Of a stretch of 64,000 nucleotides of DNA, positions 1-8,228 are shown piece after piece. The position numbers and the translations under genes are program-made. Numbering within the stretch: the stretch's first letter is position 1; each line of letters opens with the position of its first letter. The notes beneath the pieces were generated by a model, which had not been told where the DNA came from, searched no databases, and saw only the letters and a list, made by a program, of their open reading frames with translations. Source of the stretch: Tessaracoccus flavescens (lineage in GTDB: Bacteria; Actinomycetota; Actinomycetes; Propionibacteriales; Propionibacteriaceae); the NCBI RefSeq assembly GCF_001998865.1, contig NZ_CP019607.1:3534001-3598000 (forward strand). The letters are read 5' to 3'.

Positions 1-75
1 TCGCAGGCTGTCAGCGGGCATTTGCCGGCTCGATGGTGCGGTGGCGTTGCTGACAGGTAGCGAGCGGAAGGTGAG

Positions 76-903
76 GTGGTCACGGTGGACCCCATCAGCG
101 CGGCGGTGGACTTGGCCAAGCAGATCGTGGCGAAGATCCACAAGGCCATGGAGACCGCAGCCAAGGCGGCGGCACAGGGCGGTGGCGGCGGCGCGGCCCC
201 GCAGTTCCAGGCCGTCTCGAGCCACGACACGCTCCGGGCCGCTGTGATCGCGGCCCACGAGAAGGACAGCCAACATCTCGACAACGCGACGAAGGTGCTG
301 ACCACCATCTCACCTGCGCTGCGCGTCGCAATTGCCGCCGCACAGTTCGCCGGGAAGGTCCTGCAGGACAAGAACCTCGAACTGCTCGATGAGCAGCGGG
401 CCCGCCTGGTTGAGGCTGAGGCGGTCGCCGGCCCGGCTGTGGCCGATCTGCGCACCAAGGAGCAGGTCTGGGAGGCGCAGCAGGCAGCGCTGCGAGAAGT
501 GGCCCAGCTGACAGCCAAGTTGCAGAGCATCCCAGGCTGGGAGGGCATGGCCTCCAGCGGCTACGGCGGCGCAGCCACTGGCCAGATCACCGCAGTCACG
601 CAACTGGTCGCAGGCAGTCTCCGGATGCCCAGCAGCATCCGCGAGGTGGCGAACCTGAACGAAGCGATCATGAGTAACATCAGTCGAGCCATCGGTCGAC
701 AACAGCGCCAGATCACCAAGGTGAACCCGGGAGTTCCAGGCTCGTTCGCCTGCACACATGCGGCGACCACCGCCCTGACGGGGCTGACCCTCCGGTTGGA
801 CGCTGAACTCGGCGGGGAGACGACCCAAGCCAAGCTCGATGAAGTCCAGGGTCTGGTTGACGCGTCGCGCTCAATGATCCCCGATCCCTGGCCAGGCTCT
901 TGA
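76..903 (+). CDS. Hypothetical helical protein (module gene A, copy 1, intact)
   Basis: 275 residues, family not recognised. There is no signal peptide or membrane segment. The N-terminal 30 residues form an Ala/Lys-rich amphipathic helix followed by a short Gly run (about residues 36-40). The middle (about residues 95-155) is Glu/Gln/Ala-rich and looks coiled-coil. The GTG at 76 follows a GGAAGGTGAG stretch; a second GTG at 85 is possible. It converges on the membrane-protein gene that ends two bases after its stop. Its last ~90 residues recur as broken copies near 2.6 kb and 13.3-13.6 kb, always facing a copy of the same membrane protein. That pairing suggests the two products work together. 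Function unknown. Confidence 0.6.
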   Translation: MVTVDPISAAVDLAKQIVAKIHKAMETAAKAAAQGGGGGAAPQFQAVSSHDTLRAAVIAAHEKDSQHLDNATKVLTTISPALRVAIAAAQFAGKVLQDKNLELLDEQRARLVEAEAVAGPAVADLRTKEQVWEAQQAALREVAQLTAKLQSIPGWEGMASSGYGGAATGQITAVTQLVAGSLRMPSSIREVANLNEAIMSNISRAIGRQQRQITKVNPGVPGSFACTHAATTALTGLTLRLDAELGGETTQAKLDEVQGLVDASRSMIPDPWPGS

Positions 904-905
904 AC

Positions 906-1580
906 TCAGGGGTACTTCGCCGCGATCGCATCCGCGACGGTCTGGACTTCCTCCAATGTGATGCCGTCTTGTTGGGCTGCGGTCACGTCGATGAGAGTGA
1001 AGGTCGAGGTGTCGACGAAACACGCAATGTCGCCCATATAGTCCTCGGGGACGCAGATCACCCGGCCGCCGGAGGACTCGACTGGATCGTCAGCACCCTC
1101 CACGGCTAGCTCCAGGGAGTAGGAGTCGTCGTCTGCACCAGTCACGTTGATCTGGGCGTCGGCACCGTTGGGGTCTTGTCGTCCGTCGGTGATGTAGTAG
1201 CCGCTCGTCCCCGCAGGCTTCACGCGCCAGCCGTTGACCTCAGGGGGAAGGTCTTCGAACGTGACCCGGCGCTTCTCGACCGTCGGGGTCGGTGTCGGGT
1301 CGGCGGCCTGGCTCGTGCCAGGTGTCGAGGGATCAGCTGTCGGGGGCGGGTCGCCAGGTCTGATCAGGAACCAGACACCCACACCGATCAGAGCGACCGC
1401 GACCAGGACGGCTGCGATGATCAGGGGTAGCCGGTTCGGCTTGCGCGGCGGTGCATCGTAGGGCTGCTGGGGCGGTGGGCCCTGCCACCCCTGCTGCGGG
1501 TTGCCCTGCCACCCGGGCGTCCCCTGGCGTGGTGGGCCTGGAGGGCCGTGCTGGGGGCCGTGCCACTGCTGATTCGACAT
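906..1580 (-). CDS. Pro/Gln-rich single-pass membrane protein (module gene B, copy 1)
   Basis: 224 residues. An N-terminal cytosolic region (1-50) is rich in Gln, Pro, Gly and Trp, then comes one transmembrane helix (about 51-73, ending in Trp-Phe-Leu), a Pro/Thr linker (75-100) and an extracytoplasmic domain to the C-terminus. That domain has two Cys 11 residues apart (ICVPED...ACFVD) that could form a disulfide. A Shine-Dalgarno AAGGA lies just upstream of the ATG and a TAGTCT -10-like box at 1611-1616. Paralogues lie at 2629-3291 and 13560-14198. The architecture is common in actinobacterial envelope proteins; no function can be assigned. Confidence 0.7.
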   Translation of the reverse strand: MSNQQWHGPQHGPPGPPRQGTPGWQGNPQQGWQGPPPQQPYDAPPRKPNRLPLIIAAVLVAVALIGVGVWFLIRPGDPPPTADPSTPGTSQAADPTPTPTVEKRRVTFEDLPPEVNGWRVKPAGTSGYYITDGRQDPNGADAQINVTGADDDSYSLELAVEGADDPVESSGGRVICVPEDYMGDIACFVDTSTFTLIDVTAAQQDGITLEEVQTVADAIAAKYP

Positions 1581-1668
1581 AGGTGTCCTTCACGTCGTCG
1601 GCTGCCGCCCAGACTAGGACATGTCTCAGCCAACGCCCCTGACAGCGGTCAACACAGTGGCCGGAAGT

Positions 1669-2511
1669 TCAATAGCGCTCACCCTCGCAGGTCTCGGCAG
1701 TCACGCTCAACCGCTGAATCTCACAGCTCTCCACACCCAACTCCTGAGCACGGGAGTCCAGACATGCCCACACGTCGTCCAGGGTCACACTCCCCCGGAG
1801 CCCCTCACCATCGTCCCTGCACCAGTCCTGGGCCACCTGAGGCAGCACGACGCCCGTCGTGTAGTGGTTGTCCTTCATGTCGGGAGCGGCCCACAGCACC
1901 GAGCCGAACCCGCTCGGGCACGCGCTCGACCTCATGTCCAGGGAGAACAGTCCACCGAGGGCATTGGGTGCCACGTTGAACCCGAGCACCTCAATCGTGC
2001 CGGTCATGGCCCGCGATTGGGACCAGATCCGTTCCAGTTCGTCGGGCTCATGCCAGCGCCGCTTGTCGGCCAGCGGCTCGCCCTCGAGTCGGGCCTCCAC
2101 CATGTCCTCGCACCGGTACTCCTCGATCAGCTTTCCGCTCAGCGACAGCTGCACCATCACCGCGGCCGTGTCGGAGTCAAACGACTCGACCCGTTCGACC
2201 ATCGCCGCCACATCAAGCGACTCCACGTCCAACGACGGACGCTCCGCAGATGAGCCCGGATCGCTGTCCTCCTCCAGGAGCGCCACCGGCCCCGTGCGCA
2301 GGTCCCTCACCTCGACCCGCTCAGCACCATGCCCGGTGTACCAGGCCAGGGTCCACTCACGCTTGCTTGCCCAGCGCTCCACCACGAACGCATCCGCCGA
2401 TGACGTGCCAGCCTCCCGCACCCCGGCCGCGATCATGGCATCGACATCCGGACCAGCCGCGCAGCCGACGAAAGCACCCAGCAGCGAAGTCAGACAGGCC
2501 AGTCGTTTCAC
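1669..2511 (-). CDS. Putative lipoprotein
   Basis: 280 residues from a GTG at 2511, chosen because it begins a short basic/hydrophobic signal peptide ending in a lipobox (AFVGC, Cys at residue 17). The frame stays open upstream to 2598, but that stretch lies over the gene A remnant and is unlikely to be coding. The mature part has four further Cys residues near the C-terminus and is predicted to be an anchored extracytoplasmic protein. No family recognised. The 3' ~85 bases are duplicated at about 14280-14368, next to module copy 3. Confidence 0.6.
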   Translation of the reverse strand: MKRLACLTSLLGAFVGCAAGPDVDAMIAAGVREAGTSSADAFVVERWASKREWTLAWYTGHGAERVEVRDLRTGPVALLEEDSDPGSSAERPSLDVESLDVAAMVERVESFDSDTAAVMVQLSLSGKLIEEYRCEDMVEARLEGEPLADKRRWHEPDELERIWSQSRAMTGTIEVLGFNVAPNALGGLFSLDMRSSACPSGFGSVLWAAPDMKDNHYTTGVVLPQVAQDWCRDDGEGLRGSVTLDDVWACLDSRAQELGVESCEIQRLSVTAETCEGERY

Positions 2512-2575
2512 CCGGCCAGTGTGCCCCACGCCAGGTTCGCCGGGGCCCTGATCGCTAGTCGCAACACGGTGCCTC

Positions 2576-2626
2576 TTGGTGGATGCGTCGCGCAGCATGA
2601 TCCCCGATCCCTGGCCCGGCTCCTGA
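2576..2626 (+). pseudogene. Gene A remnant, copy 2 (C-terminal tail only)
   Basis: Only the last 16 codons of the gene A family survive (LVDASRSMIPDPWPGS and stop). They sit immediately before, and converge on, membrane protein copy 2, with the same two-base gap as in copy 1. Nothing upstream resembles the rest of gene A, so this is a truncated duplicate. Confidence 0.7.
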
Positions 2627-2628
2627 AC

Positions 2629-3291
2629 TCAGGGATACTTCGCTGCGATCGCGTCAGCGATCGCCTGGACCTCTTCCAGCGAGATGCCGTCCGCCGGGGT
2701 GGCGCTGGCGATGATGATGGTGAATGTCGAGGTATCGATGAAGCAGGACGTGTCGCCGACCGTGTCCTCAGGGACACACACGACATGACCATCCGAGGAC
2801 TCCACCAGGCCAGCCATCCCAGATGCGGCAGCCTCCGCCGTGAGGCCGGTGTTCACCCCAGTCACGGTGATCAGGGCGTCGCCACCATGGGGGGCTTCTC
2901 GTCCCTCCGTGATGTAATACGCTCCCGTACCCGCAGGCTTGGCGCGCCAGCCGTTGACCTCCTGTGGTAGGTCGTCGAACGTGAGGTCGCGCTTCGCGAC
3001 CGTCGGGGTGGGCCTCGGCTCGAGGGGCTGGCTGGCGCTCGGGGTCGAAGGATCAACCGTCGGTGGTGTGGCCGCGGGTCTGGTCAGGAACCAGGCGCCC
3101 ACACCGATCAGTGCGACCGCGACCAGCACTGCGGCGACGATCAGCGGCAGACGGTTCGACTTGCGCGACGGTGCACCGTAGGGCTGCTGAGGGGGTGGGC
3201 CCTGCCACCCCCGCTGCGGGTTGGCCTGCCACCCGGACGCCCCCTGCTGCGGAGGGCCTTGCTGGTGGCCCTGCCACTGCTGATTCGGCAT
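2629..3291 (-). CDS. Pro/Gln-rich single-pass membrane protein (module gene B, copy 2)
   Basis: 220 residues, same plan as the gene ending at 906: Gln/Pro/Gly-rich N-terminus (1-48), one membrane helix (about 50-72), Pro/Thr linker, and a C-terminal extracytoplasmic domain with the Cys pair (VCVPED...SCFID). The N-terminal half and the extreme C-terminus (LEEVQAIADAIAAKYP) are nearly identical to the paralogues, while the middle differs, so the outer domain has diversified. The Shine-Dalgarno region (GTGAAGGACATCC) is conserved with the other copies. Confidence 0.7.
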   Translation of the reverse strand: MPNQQWQGHQQGPPQQGASGWQANPQRGWQGPPPQQPYGAPSRKSNRLPLIVAAVLVAVALIGVGAWFLTRPAATPPTVDPSTPSASQPLEPRPTPTVAKRDLTFDDLPQEVNGWRAKPAGTGAYYITEGREAPHGGDALITVTGVNTGLTAEAAASGMAGLVESSDGHVVCVPEDTVGDTSCFIDTSTFTIIIASATPADGISLEEVQAIADAIAAKYP

Positions 3292-3378
3292 GGATGTCCT
3301 TCACGTCTGGATGGACCCAGCCTAGAGCAGACACCCGTCACGGTTTCCCAACAGCGAGCCCCATCGCAAGGCTGCAAA

Positions 3379-4080
3379 TCAGGGGCAGAGGACGGTTGCG
3401 ACGTCGCCTGGCTTGACGGCACCTGCCCAGTCAGGCGACAGCCGTATCAGGCTACCCGCGTCGAGCCACCAGCTGTGCCGCACAGAGCCTTCGCCGGTGA
3501 TGGTCTCGGCGACGAGCTGAGGACCGTGTGTGTCCTCTGGAAGGCGTCTGGCAAGTCTGGTGACCCAGTCGCGGTTCTCTGCGTCGGAGGCCCACGCCGA
3601 AGGCGCTGGGCCGGTGAGGGGGTCGAGGCGTGTGGGCCCTGCAGGGGCGGGCGATCGGAACCGGGTGTCAGGTGGCATGACGCGACGCAACAACGGCCAT
3701 GCCTGGCTGCGCGGGGCGAGTGCGACCTCGAGGCTGCTCTCCAAGGCGGTGACGGTGTCGGTGGTGTCGTCGAGGAGGACACGGCTGGTCACTGTGAGCA
3801 GGTCGCCGACGCTTCGATCCACGATGCTCAGGAAGCCGACCTGACCGTTCCTGGCCATCAACACGGTGCGGGAGGTGGCCCTGGTGCTGAGCTCAAGCGC
3901 CCGGTGCCAGATGCCTTGTGGGCAACCGTCTTGGTCGAGAGTTCCGGCGGCCCGGCAAGCGAGGCGTTGGAGCTCGCTCAACTGCGACCAGTTGCCGGTT
4001 CGCCAAGCGTGAAGAGCAGCACCCCACGCGGTCTTACTGACCCGCGAGACGCTGATCTGGGACTCATCCGCGAGGCTCAT
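3379..4080 (-). CDS. Hypothetical cytosolic protein of the type VII-like operon
   Basis: 233 residues from the ATG at 4080, chosen because it overlaps the upstream stop by four bases (ATGA), like every other junction in this operon. The frame is open upstream to 4179 but that part lies inside the previous gene. There is no signal peptide or membrane segment. Size, mixed alpha/beta character and position at the end of a cluster with helical secreted-type proteins loosely recall EspG-like chaperones of ESX systems. I see no diagnostic motif, so that is only a suggestion. Confidence 0.5.
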   Translation of the reverse strand: MSLADESQISVSRVSKTAWGAALHAWRTGNWSQLSELQRLACRAAGTLDQDGCPQGIWHRALELSTRATSRTVLMARNGQVGFLSIVDRSVGDLLTVTSRVLLDDTTDTVTALESSLEVALAPRSQAWPLLRRVMPPDTRFRSPAPAGPTRLDPLTGPAPSAWASDAENRDWVTRLARRLPEDTHGPQLVAETITGEGSVRHSWWLDAGSLIRLSPDWAGAVKPGDVATVLCP

Positions 4081-4544
4081 CGGGGACGCTCCAATCCGAA
4101 CTGTTCGGCCATCTGGATCAGATCGGTCTCCCTGTTGCACACGCCATGGGCGCGCTCCTCGTGGTTGATTATCAGCCACACGGTCCCGTTCTCGTCAGGC
4201 ATCGCAACGGCGGTGGGGGCGATCGTCTCCAGATAGGTGTCGATCAGCGCAAGGCAGGCCGCCTCGTCGGTTGGGGCCTCAGGATTCGTCACCGTGATCT
4301 CCAGGCTCAGTATGCTGTTGAGGCCGCCGACGTTGGGGTCGGTCGAGGTGGTGACGTGGGTCACACCCTGAAGTGCGCCTAGTTGCTCCTCAATGCTGCT
4401 GCGCAGCGTGCCGCGTTGGGAGGGGTCGCTGGTGGGGCCGGTCGGGCCGGAGTTGAGGATCTCCCACACGGCGCAGCCACTCAACAACGCCGTGGCGACC
4501 AGCGCGACGACAGCGAGCACGCCACGTCCCTGTCGCGTCGTCAT
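4077..4544 (-). CDS. Small lipoprotein
   Basis: 155 residues. The N-terminus is a lipoprotein signal: basic start, hydrophobic core and lipobox LLSGC (Cys24). The mature domain (about 115 residues) carries two Cys and no recognised family. Both ends overlap neighbours by four bases (ATGA with the hydrolase gene upstream and with the gene downstream), indicating translational coupling. As the membrane-anchored member of this operon it may help surface localisation or immunity; this is inference. Confidence 0.6.
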   Translation of the reverse strand: MTTRQGRGVLAVVALVATALLSGCAVWEILNSGPTGPTSDPSQRGTLRSSIEEQLGALQGVTHVTTSTDPNVGGLNSILSLEITVTNPEAPTDEAACLALIDTYLETIAPTAVAMPDENGTVWLIINHEERAHGVCNRETDLIQMAEQFGLERPR

Positions 4545-6193
4545 GGTCTGCGTCCGAAGCTGACCAGGATCGTCTCCGAGTCCGTCTTGCCAGCCCCGAG
4601 CAGGCTGGCCTCGAACCCGCGCAGCGCCTCAGCATCGGCCTTTGTCGCGGTGAGGAGCCGGTCCCGGTACGTCGTCGGCTCATGGGAGTGCGTCGTCAGA
4701 TCGCCTCCTGGTTCGGTCTGCGACTGTGGGTAGTGACTGTCGGTGAAGGTGACTTCTGTGATGTTGAGGCCGCGGCTTGTTCCGACGTCGATCCTGGAGA
4801 CCACGTCATGCTCATTGACGATGCTGAGCACCCTCGTGTCCTTCCCGACGTTGATGCTGCCGATCGGTGACCCGACCGTCACCACGGCGTTGACGTCGTA
4901 TCGGCTGGCGAAGAACCGCTCCGAGGCGACGTTGGCCGCGAGAATCCCTCCCTGGGAATGGCCAGCAAGGTTCACCACCGGCCTGCCCTGGATGGGGCCG
5001 TGGCGTGTCTCATAGTCTCTGACTGCCAGGTCGATGGCTGCCATGACCGACTCCTTCGCCGACGAGCTGCCCGATCCGACCAGGTTCACGTTGGCCGGCC
5101 AGTCGGTCCCCTCGGGATCGCCACCCCACCCGTTGGGATCTTCCAACGCCAGCGTCGTGCCAGGGATCACCGCAGTGAACACGGGCGGATCGCCCGTGAT
5201 GCGGACACGCACCACGTTGGTGTCGTCAGGATTCATGTCCGAGGTGTACTTGTAGCTGGTCACCATGTCGTCGAGGATGGTATCCAACGGTGACCCCGCG
5301 GCCTGCGGACCATCGATGGCCCGACCGGAGTCGAGGATCTTCGGGGCCAGCGGTGTGCCGTCTGTGGCAAAGCGGGCGTCATCGAGATCAAACCCGTACT
5401 GCTTCTCAAGCAACTCCTTCACTCCTCGGCTCACCACCCCGTCGGAAGCCATCGCTATATACGCCCTCAGAGCCGCATGTTCGACGGCTGGCCCCCACCT
5501 GCCCGTGCTGAGGAAATCCGTCAGCAGGGCGGGTGCCTGACGATTGGTCTCCAGCAGGAACGCGAGTTCCTCGCGGGTCATACCGAACGGATCGTTCTCA
5601 GGCAGAAGTTCGAGGACCTCATCGAGGTTCGGGTCGAAGTGCCAGTCGAGGCCGTCCAACGCCCCCTCGAGGAACGTCAACTGGTAGGAGTTGACGGTGT
5701 CAAGCGCCTCGAGCCGCTCCTGATTCCGCTGATAGGAGGACGCCACCGAGTCCAGCGCCGCGGCGGCACCTCGGTCGAGCTGCTCGGCGCGCCGGGCGAT
5801 GTCAGCGACCATGCCCGCCTCAATTGCCCCGGTTGAACTGGTCGGACTCAGCCGGGACAGCACCCCGAAGGCGTTCATCAACCACCCCAACGCGTTCAGC
5901 TCGCTGACGATGGCTGCCCGATCAGCTTGGATCGCTGCCAGCTCGGACGCCGTGTCGCGGGCAAGCCGACCGTAGCCCTCCAGAACCTGAGTAGTCCGAT
6001 CCATTCGGGCTGTCATCGCCTCACGATCGGCGCGCTCAGTCTGTGCTGCCCTCCCGGTCCACACCGGCGGACGCAATGCGCCGATGCTCTGCGCCCCCGT
6101 CCGGATTGCCGCTGCGCGGGCCAGATGGGCCTCAGCAGTGGATCTCAGAGTTGATGCCATCCACTGCCCGGCCATGGCCCAGTAGTAGCTCAC
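4541..6193 (-). CDS. Alpha/beta hydrolase with helical N-terminal domain, type VII-cargo-like
   Basis: 550 residues. Residues 1-180 are helical and Ala/Arg/Glu-rich with a WTG turn (45-47), similar in layout to the WXG-type N-termini of ESX-exported enzymes. Residues about 320-520 are an alpha/beta-hydrolase fold: nucleophile elbow GHSQGG (411-416, Ser413), a plausible acid Asp in NEHDVV (about 463) and a His in THSHE (about 502-504). The GTG start overlaps the upstream stop (GTGA). There is no classical signal peptide, which fits type VII export. Likely a secreted esterase or lipase; substrate unknown. Confidence 0.6.
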   Translation of the reverse strand: MSYYWAMAGQWMASTLRSTAEAHLARAAAIRTGAQSIGALRPPVWTGRAAQTERADREAMTARMDRTTQVLEGYGRLARDTASELAAIQADRAAIVSELNALGWLMNAFGVLSRLSPTSSTGAIEAGMVADIARRAEQLDRGAAAALDSVASSYQRNQERLEALDTVNSYQLTFLEGALDGLDWHFDPNLDEVLELLPENDPFGMTREELAFLLETNRQAPALLTDFLSTGRWGPAVEHAALRAYIAMASDGVVSRGVKELLEKQYGFDLDDARFATDGTPLAPKILDSGRAIDGPQAAGSPLDTILDDMVTSYKYTSDMNPDDTNVVRVRITGDPPVFTAVIPGTTLALEDPNGWGGDPEGTDWPANVNLVGSGSSSAKESVMAAIDLAVRDYETRHGPIQGRPVVNLAGHSQGGILAANVASERFFASRYDVNAVVTVGSPIGSINVGKDTRVLSIVNEHDVVSRIDVGTSRGLNITEVTFTDSHYPQSQTEPGGDLTTHSHEPTTYRDRLLTATKADAEALRGFEASLLGAGKTDSETILVSFGRRP

Positions 6194-6498
6194 CGCTGAG
6201 TCCTCTCAAAGAACCCCGTGATCGCTGTTTGAGCGTCCTCCTCCTGCTTGAGGTACGCATCAGCTATCGAAACGACCGTGTCGGGATGCGCTGCCAAATG
6301 CTCAATCAATACCTGACTGCCCGACAGCCAAGCAGCAGCAGCCGCTGGCGACGCCTGGGCCGCAACCCCACCGGCCATGGCCTCGGCGAACCCGTCCAAT
6401 GCCGGCGGCGAAATGTCACCGTCCAGACCCGCCGCGATCCCGCGCATCTGCACACCGAAGTCCCGCAACTGATGCAGGTCCACGTCATAGTCGCTCAC
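6190..6498 (-). CDS. Small helical protein, EspC/WXG100-like
   Basis: 102 residues, helical and Ala-rich, beginning MSDYDVDLHQLRDFG, with no signal peptide. Helix, small residues, helix and a C-terminal Tyr-x3-Glu (YLKQE) match the plan of small ESX partner proteins (EspC/DUF-type). The GTG start is well supported by AAGGAGG at 6504-6510. It is the first gene of a four-gene run in which each junction overlaps by four bases. Probable secretion partner of the hydrolase downstream. ESX membrane components are not in this window. Confidence 0.55.
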   Translation of the reverse strand: MSDYDVDLHQLRDFGVQMRGIAAGLDGDISPPALDGFAEAMAGGVAAQASPAAAAAWLSGSQVLIEHLAAHPDTVVSIADAYLKQEEDAQTAITGFFERTQR

Positions 6499-6589
6499 TC
6501 ACGCCTCCTTAGTGGCGACGCTAGCGCCCCGACAGTGCACAACGTCCCCCATTCGCGCATTTACTACGGCATTTGGCTGGAAACCGACC

Positions 6590-6822
6590 CCCGTTACCTT
6601 CTAGGTATCCCCGATGGTCGGGGTTCTGGTCGCCAGGCCCGGCATGACTTACTGCCCCTGTCGTTGATGATCCGGGGGGTGTTGTCACCGGGTCCTGGTG
6701 GCGTGGGTTGATCGCTGATAGGGACACGGCCCGCTGCATGACAGCGTGGCCTCTCGTAACGTGGGTGCCGACGATCTTCGCCTGACTTGCGGCCAGAATG
6801 GAACCCTCTGAGGAGGACCGCT
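6590..6822 (+). ncRNA. Leader of IS110 copy 1, putative bridge RNA region
   Basis: About 230 bases without a gene before the transposase. IS110 elements encode a bridge RNA in this position. Seen here: a hairpin-forming stretch CCCCGATGGTCGGGG (6610-6624), a ten-base copy of the donor right end (ATAGGGACAC, 6718-6727) and a weak complement of the right flank (GGGGGGTGT, 6674-6682). No convincing match to the left flank was found, so guide assignment is partial. The rest of 6499-6589 holds the Shine-Dalgarno of the divergent small gene and nothing else visible. Confidence 0.4.
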
Positions 6823-8019
6823 ATGGACCAACACCGCTTCGACGTGTTCGTCGGCCTCGACGTCGGCAAAGAACACCACCACGCCACCGCCCTCAACGCT
6901 GGCGGGAAACGACTGCATGACAAGGCCCTGCCCCAGGATGAGACTGCTCTACGTGAGGTGTTCGCCAAGCTCACCGCCCATGGGTTGGTGTTGGTGATCG
7001 TGGACCAGCCCGCCACGATCGGCGCCCTGCCGGTCACGGTGGCTCGCGCGATGGGTATCGAGGTCGCCTACCTACCGGGACTGGCGATGCGCAGCATCGC
7101 CGATCTCCACCCGGGCAACGCGAAGACCGACGCCCGCGACGCCTACATCATCGCCGAGGCCGGCCGCACCATGCCCCACGCGCTGCGCCGAGTCGGCGGC
7201 GACGACGACCTGATCGCCGACCTCGCCGTGATCGTCGGGTTCGACGACGACCTCGCAGGCGAAGTCAACCGCGTCTCCAACCGGATCCGCGGCCTCCTGA
7301 CCCAGATCCACCCCGCGCTCGAACGCGCCATCGGCGGCAACATCAGCCACCCCGCAGTGCTGGCCCTACTGGCCAAGTACTGCGGCCCCACCGGACTCGC
7401 CGACGCCGGTAGGCGCCGTCTCACCACCACCGCCAAAGCGCTGGCGCCACGCATGCACGAGCGCCTTGTCGAGGCCATCGTGAAGGCCCTGACAGAGCAA
7501 ACCGTGACCGTCCCCGGCACCCGGGCAGCCGAGCTGGTCTTGCCCCAGCTCGCAGCCCAACTCCAGGGCCTGCTCACGCAGCGCGCTGAGGCCGCCAAAC
7601 AAGTCGAGGAGGCCCTCGACGCGCACCCTCTTTCCCAGCTCCTGATGTCAATGCCTGGAGTCGGCATCAGGACCGCAGCCAGACTCCTCCTCGACGTCGG
7701 TGACGGCTCCGCGTTCCCCACCGCAGGCCATCTCGCGGCCTACGCTGGCTTGGCCCCGGTCACCCGGCGATCCGGATCCAGCATCCGCGGAGAGCATCCC
7801 TCACGCGGCGGGAACAAACACCTCAAACGAGCACTGTTCCTCTCGGCCTTCGCAGCCCTCCACGATCCTGATTCACGCGCCTACTACGACCGCAAACGCG
7901 CCGCTGGGAAGAAACACAACGCCGCCCTCGTCTGCCTCGCCCGACGACGCGTCGACGTCCTTCACGCCATGCTCCGCAACGGCACCTACTACCAACCAAG
8001 AACACCAGCCGCCGCTTGA
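6823..8019 (+). CDS. IS110-family transposase (DEDD recombinase)
   Basis: 398 residues from the ATG at 6823, preceded by AGGAGG at 6811-6816. The N-terminal RuvC-like DEDD domain starts FVGLDVGKEH and includes the TDARDAY acid cluster. The C-terminal transposase-20 domain has the helix-hairpin-helix MPGVGIRTAARLLL and the Ser-bearing YAGLAPVTRRSGSS. Full length for the family and apparently intact. It catalyses RNA-guided strand exchange at a two-base core in characterised relatives. Distinct in sequence from the other IS110 at 9.5-10.8 kb. Confidence 0.93.
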   Translation: MDQHRFDVFVGLDVGKEHHHATALNAGGKRLHDKALPQDETALREVFAKLTAHGLVLVIVDQPATIGALPVTVARAMGIEVAYLPGLAMRSIADLHPGNAKTDARDAYIIAEAGRTMPHALRRVGGDDDLIADLAVIVGFDDDLAGEVNRVSNRIRGLLTQIHPALERAIGGNISHPAVLALLAKYCGPTGLADAGRRRLTTTAKALAPRMHERLVEAIVKALTEQTVTVPGTRAAELVLPQLAAQLQGLLTQRAEAAKQVEEALDAHPLSQLLMSMPGVGIRTAARLLLDVGDGSAFPTAGHLAAYAGLAPVTRRSGSSIRGEHPSRGGNKHLKRALFLSAFAALHDPDSRAYYDRKRAAGKKHNAALVCLARRRVDVLHAMLRNGTYYQPRTPAAA

Positions 8020-8035
8020 CAGGAACCATAGGGAC

Positions 8036-8228
8036 ACCCCCCCGGCGCTTCGGATATTGCGAATGTCAGTGACTGCAGGACGTACGATCAAGTCATCGCC
8101 GTGTCGACGGCCAGCCCGTTGCCCGAGGCGGGAGACGCGTGTGGCCTACTGCGGCACCGGCCACTTCAAGGCTGCTCCGAGCAACGTGAAGGTGTACTCG
8201 TGTAGCTGTCAGTTGAGTCCCTCATAGT
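8036..8228. other. Unassigned spacer between two IS elements
   Basis: 193 bases between IS110 copy 1 and the IS256 left terminal repeat. No frame gives a recognisable protein and no RNA motif is apparent. It is probably a fragment of the original island sequence or an eroded element. Confidence 0.4.

Larger units (their letters stand above)
6588..8035 (+). mobile_element. IS110-family element, copy 1 (ends approximate)
   Basis: IS110 elements have no long terminal inverted repeats. The right end lies just after the transposase stop, in ATAGGGACAC (8028-8037); the same ten bases recur inside the leader at 6718-6727. By alignment with the well-defined second IS110 in this window, the left end should fall near 6585-6590. 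The exact left end is not proven. Confidence 0.6.
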
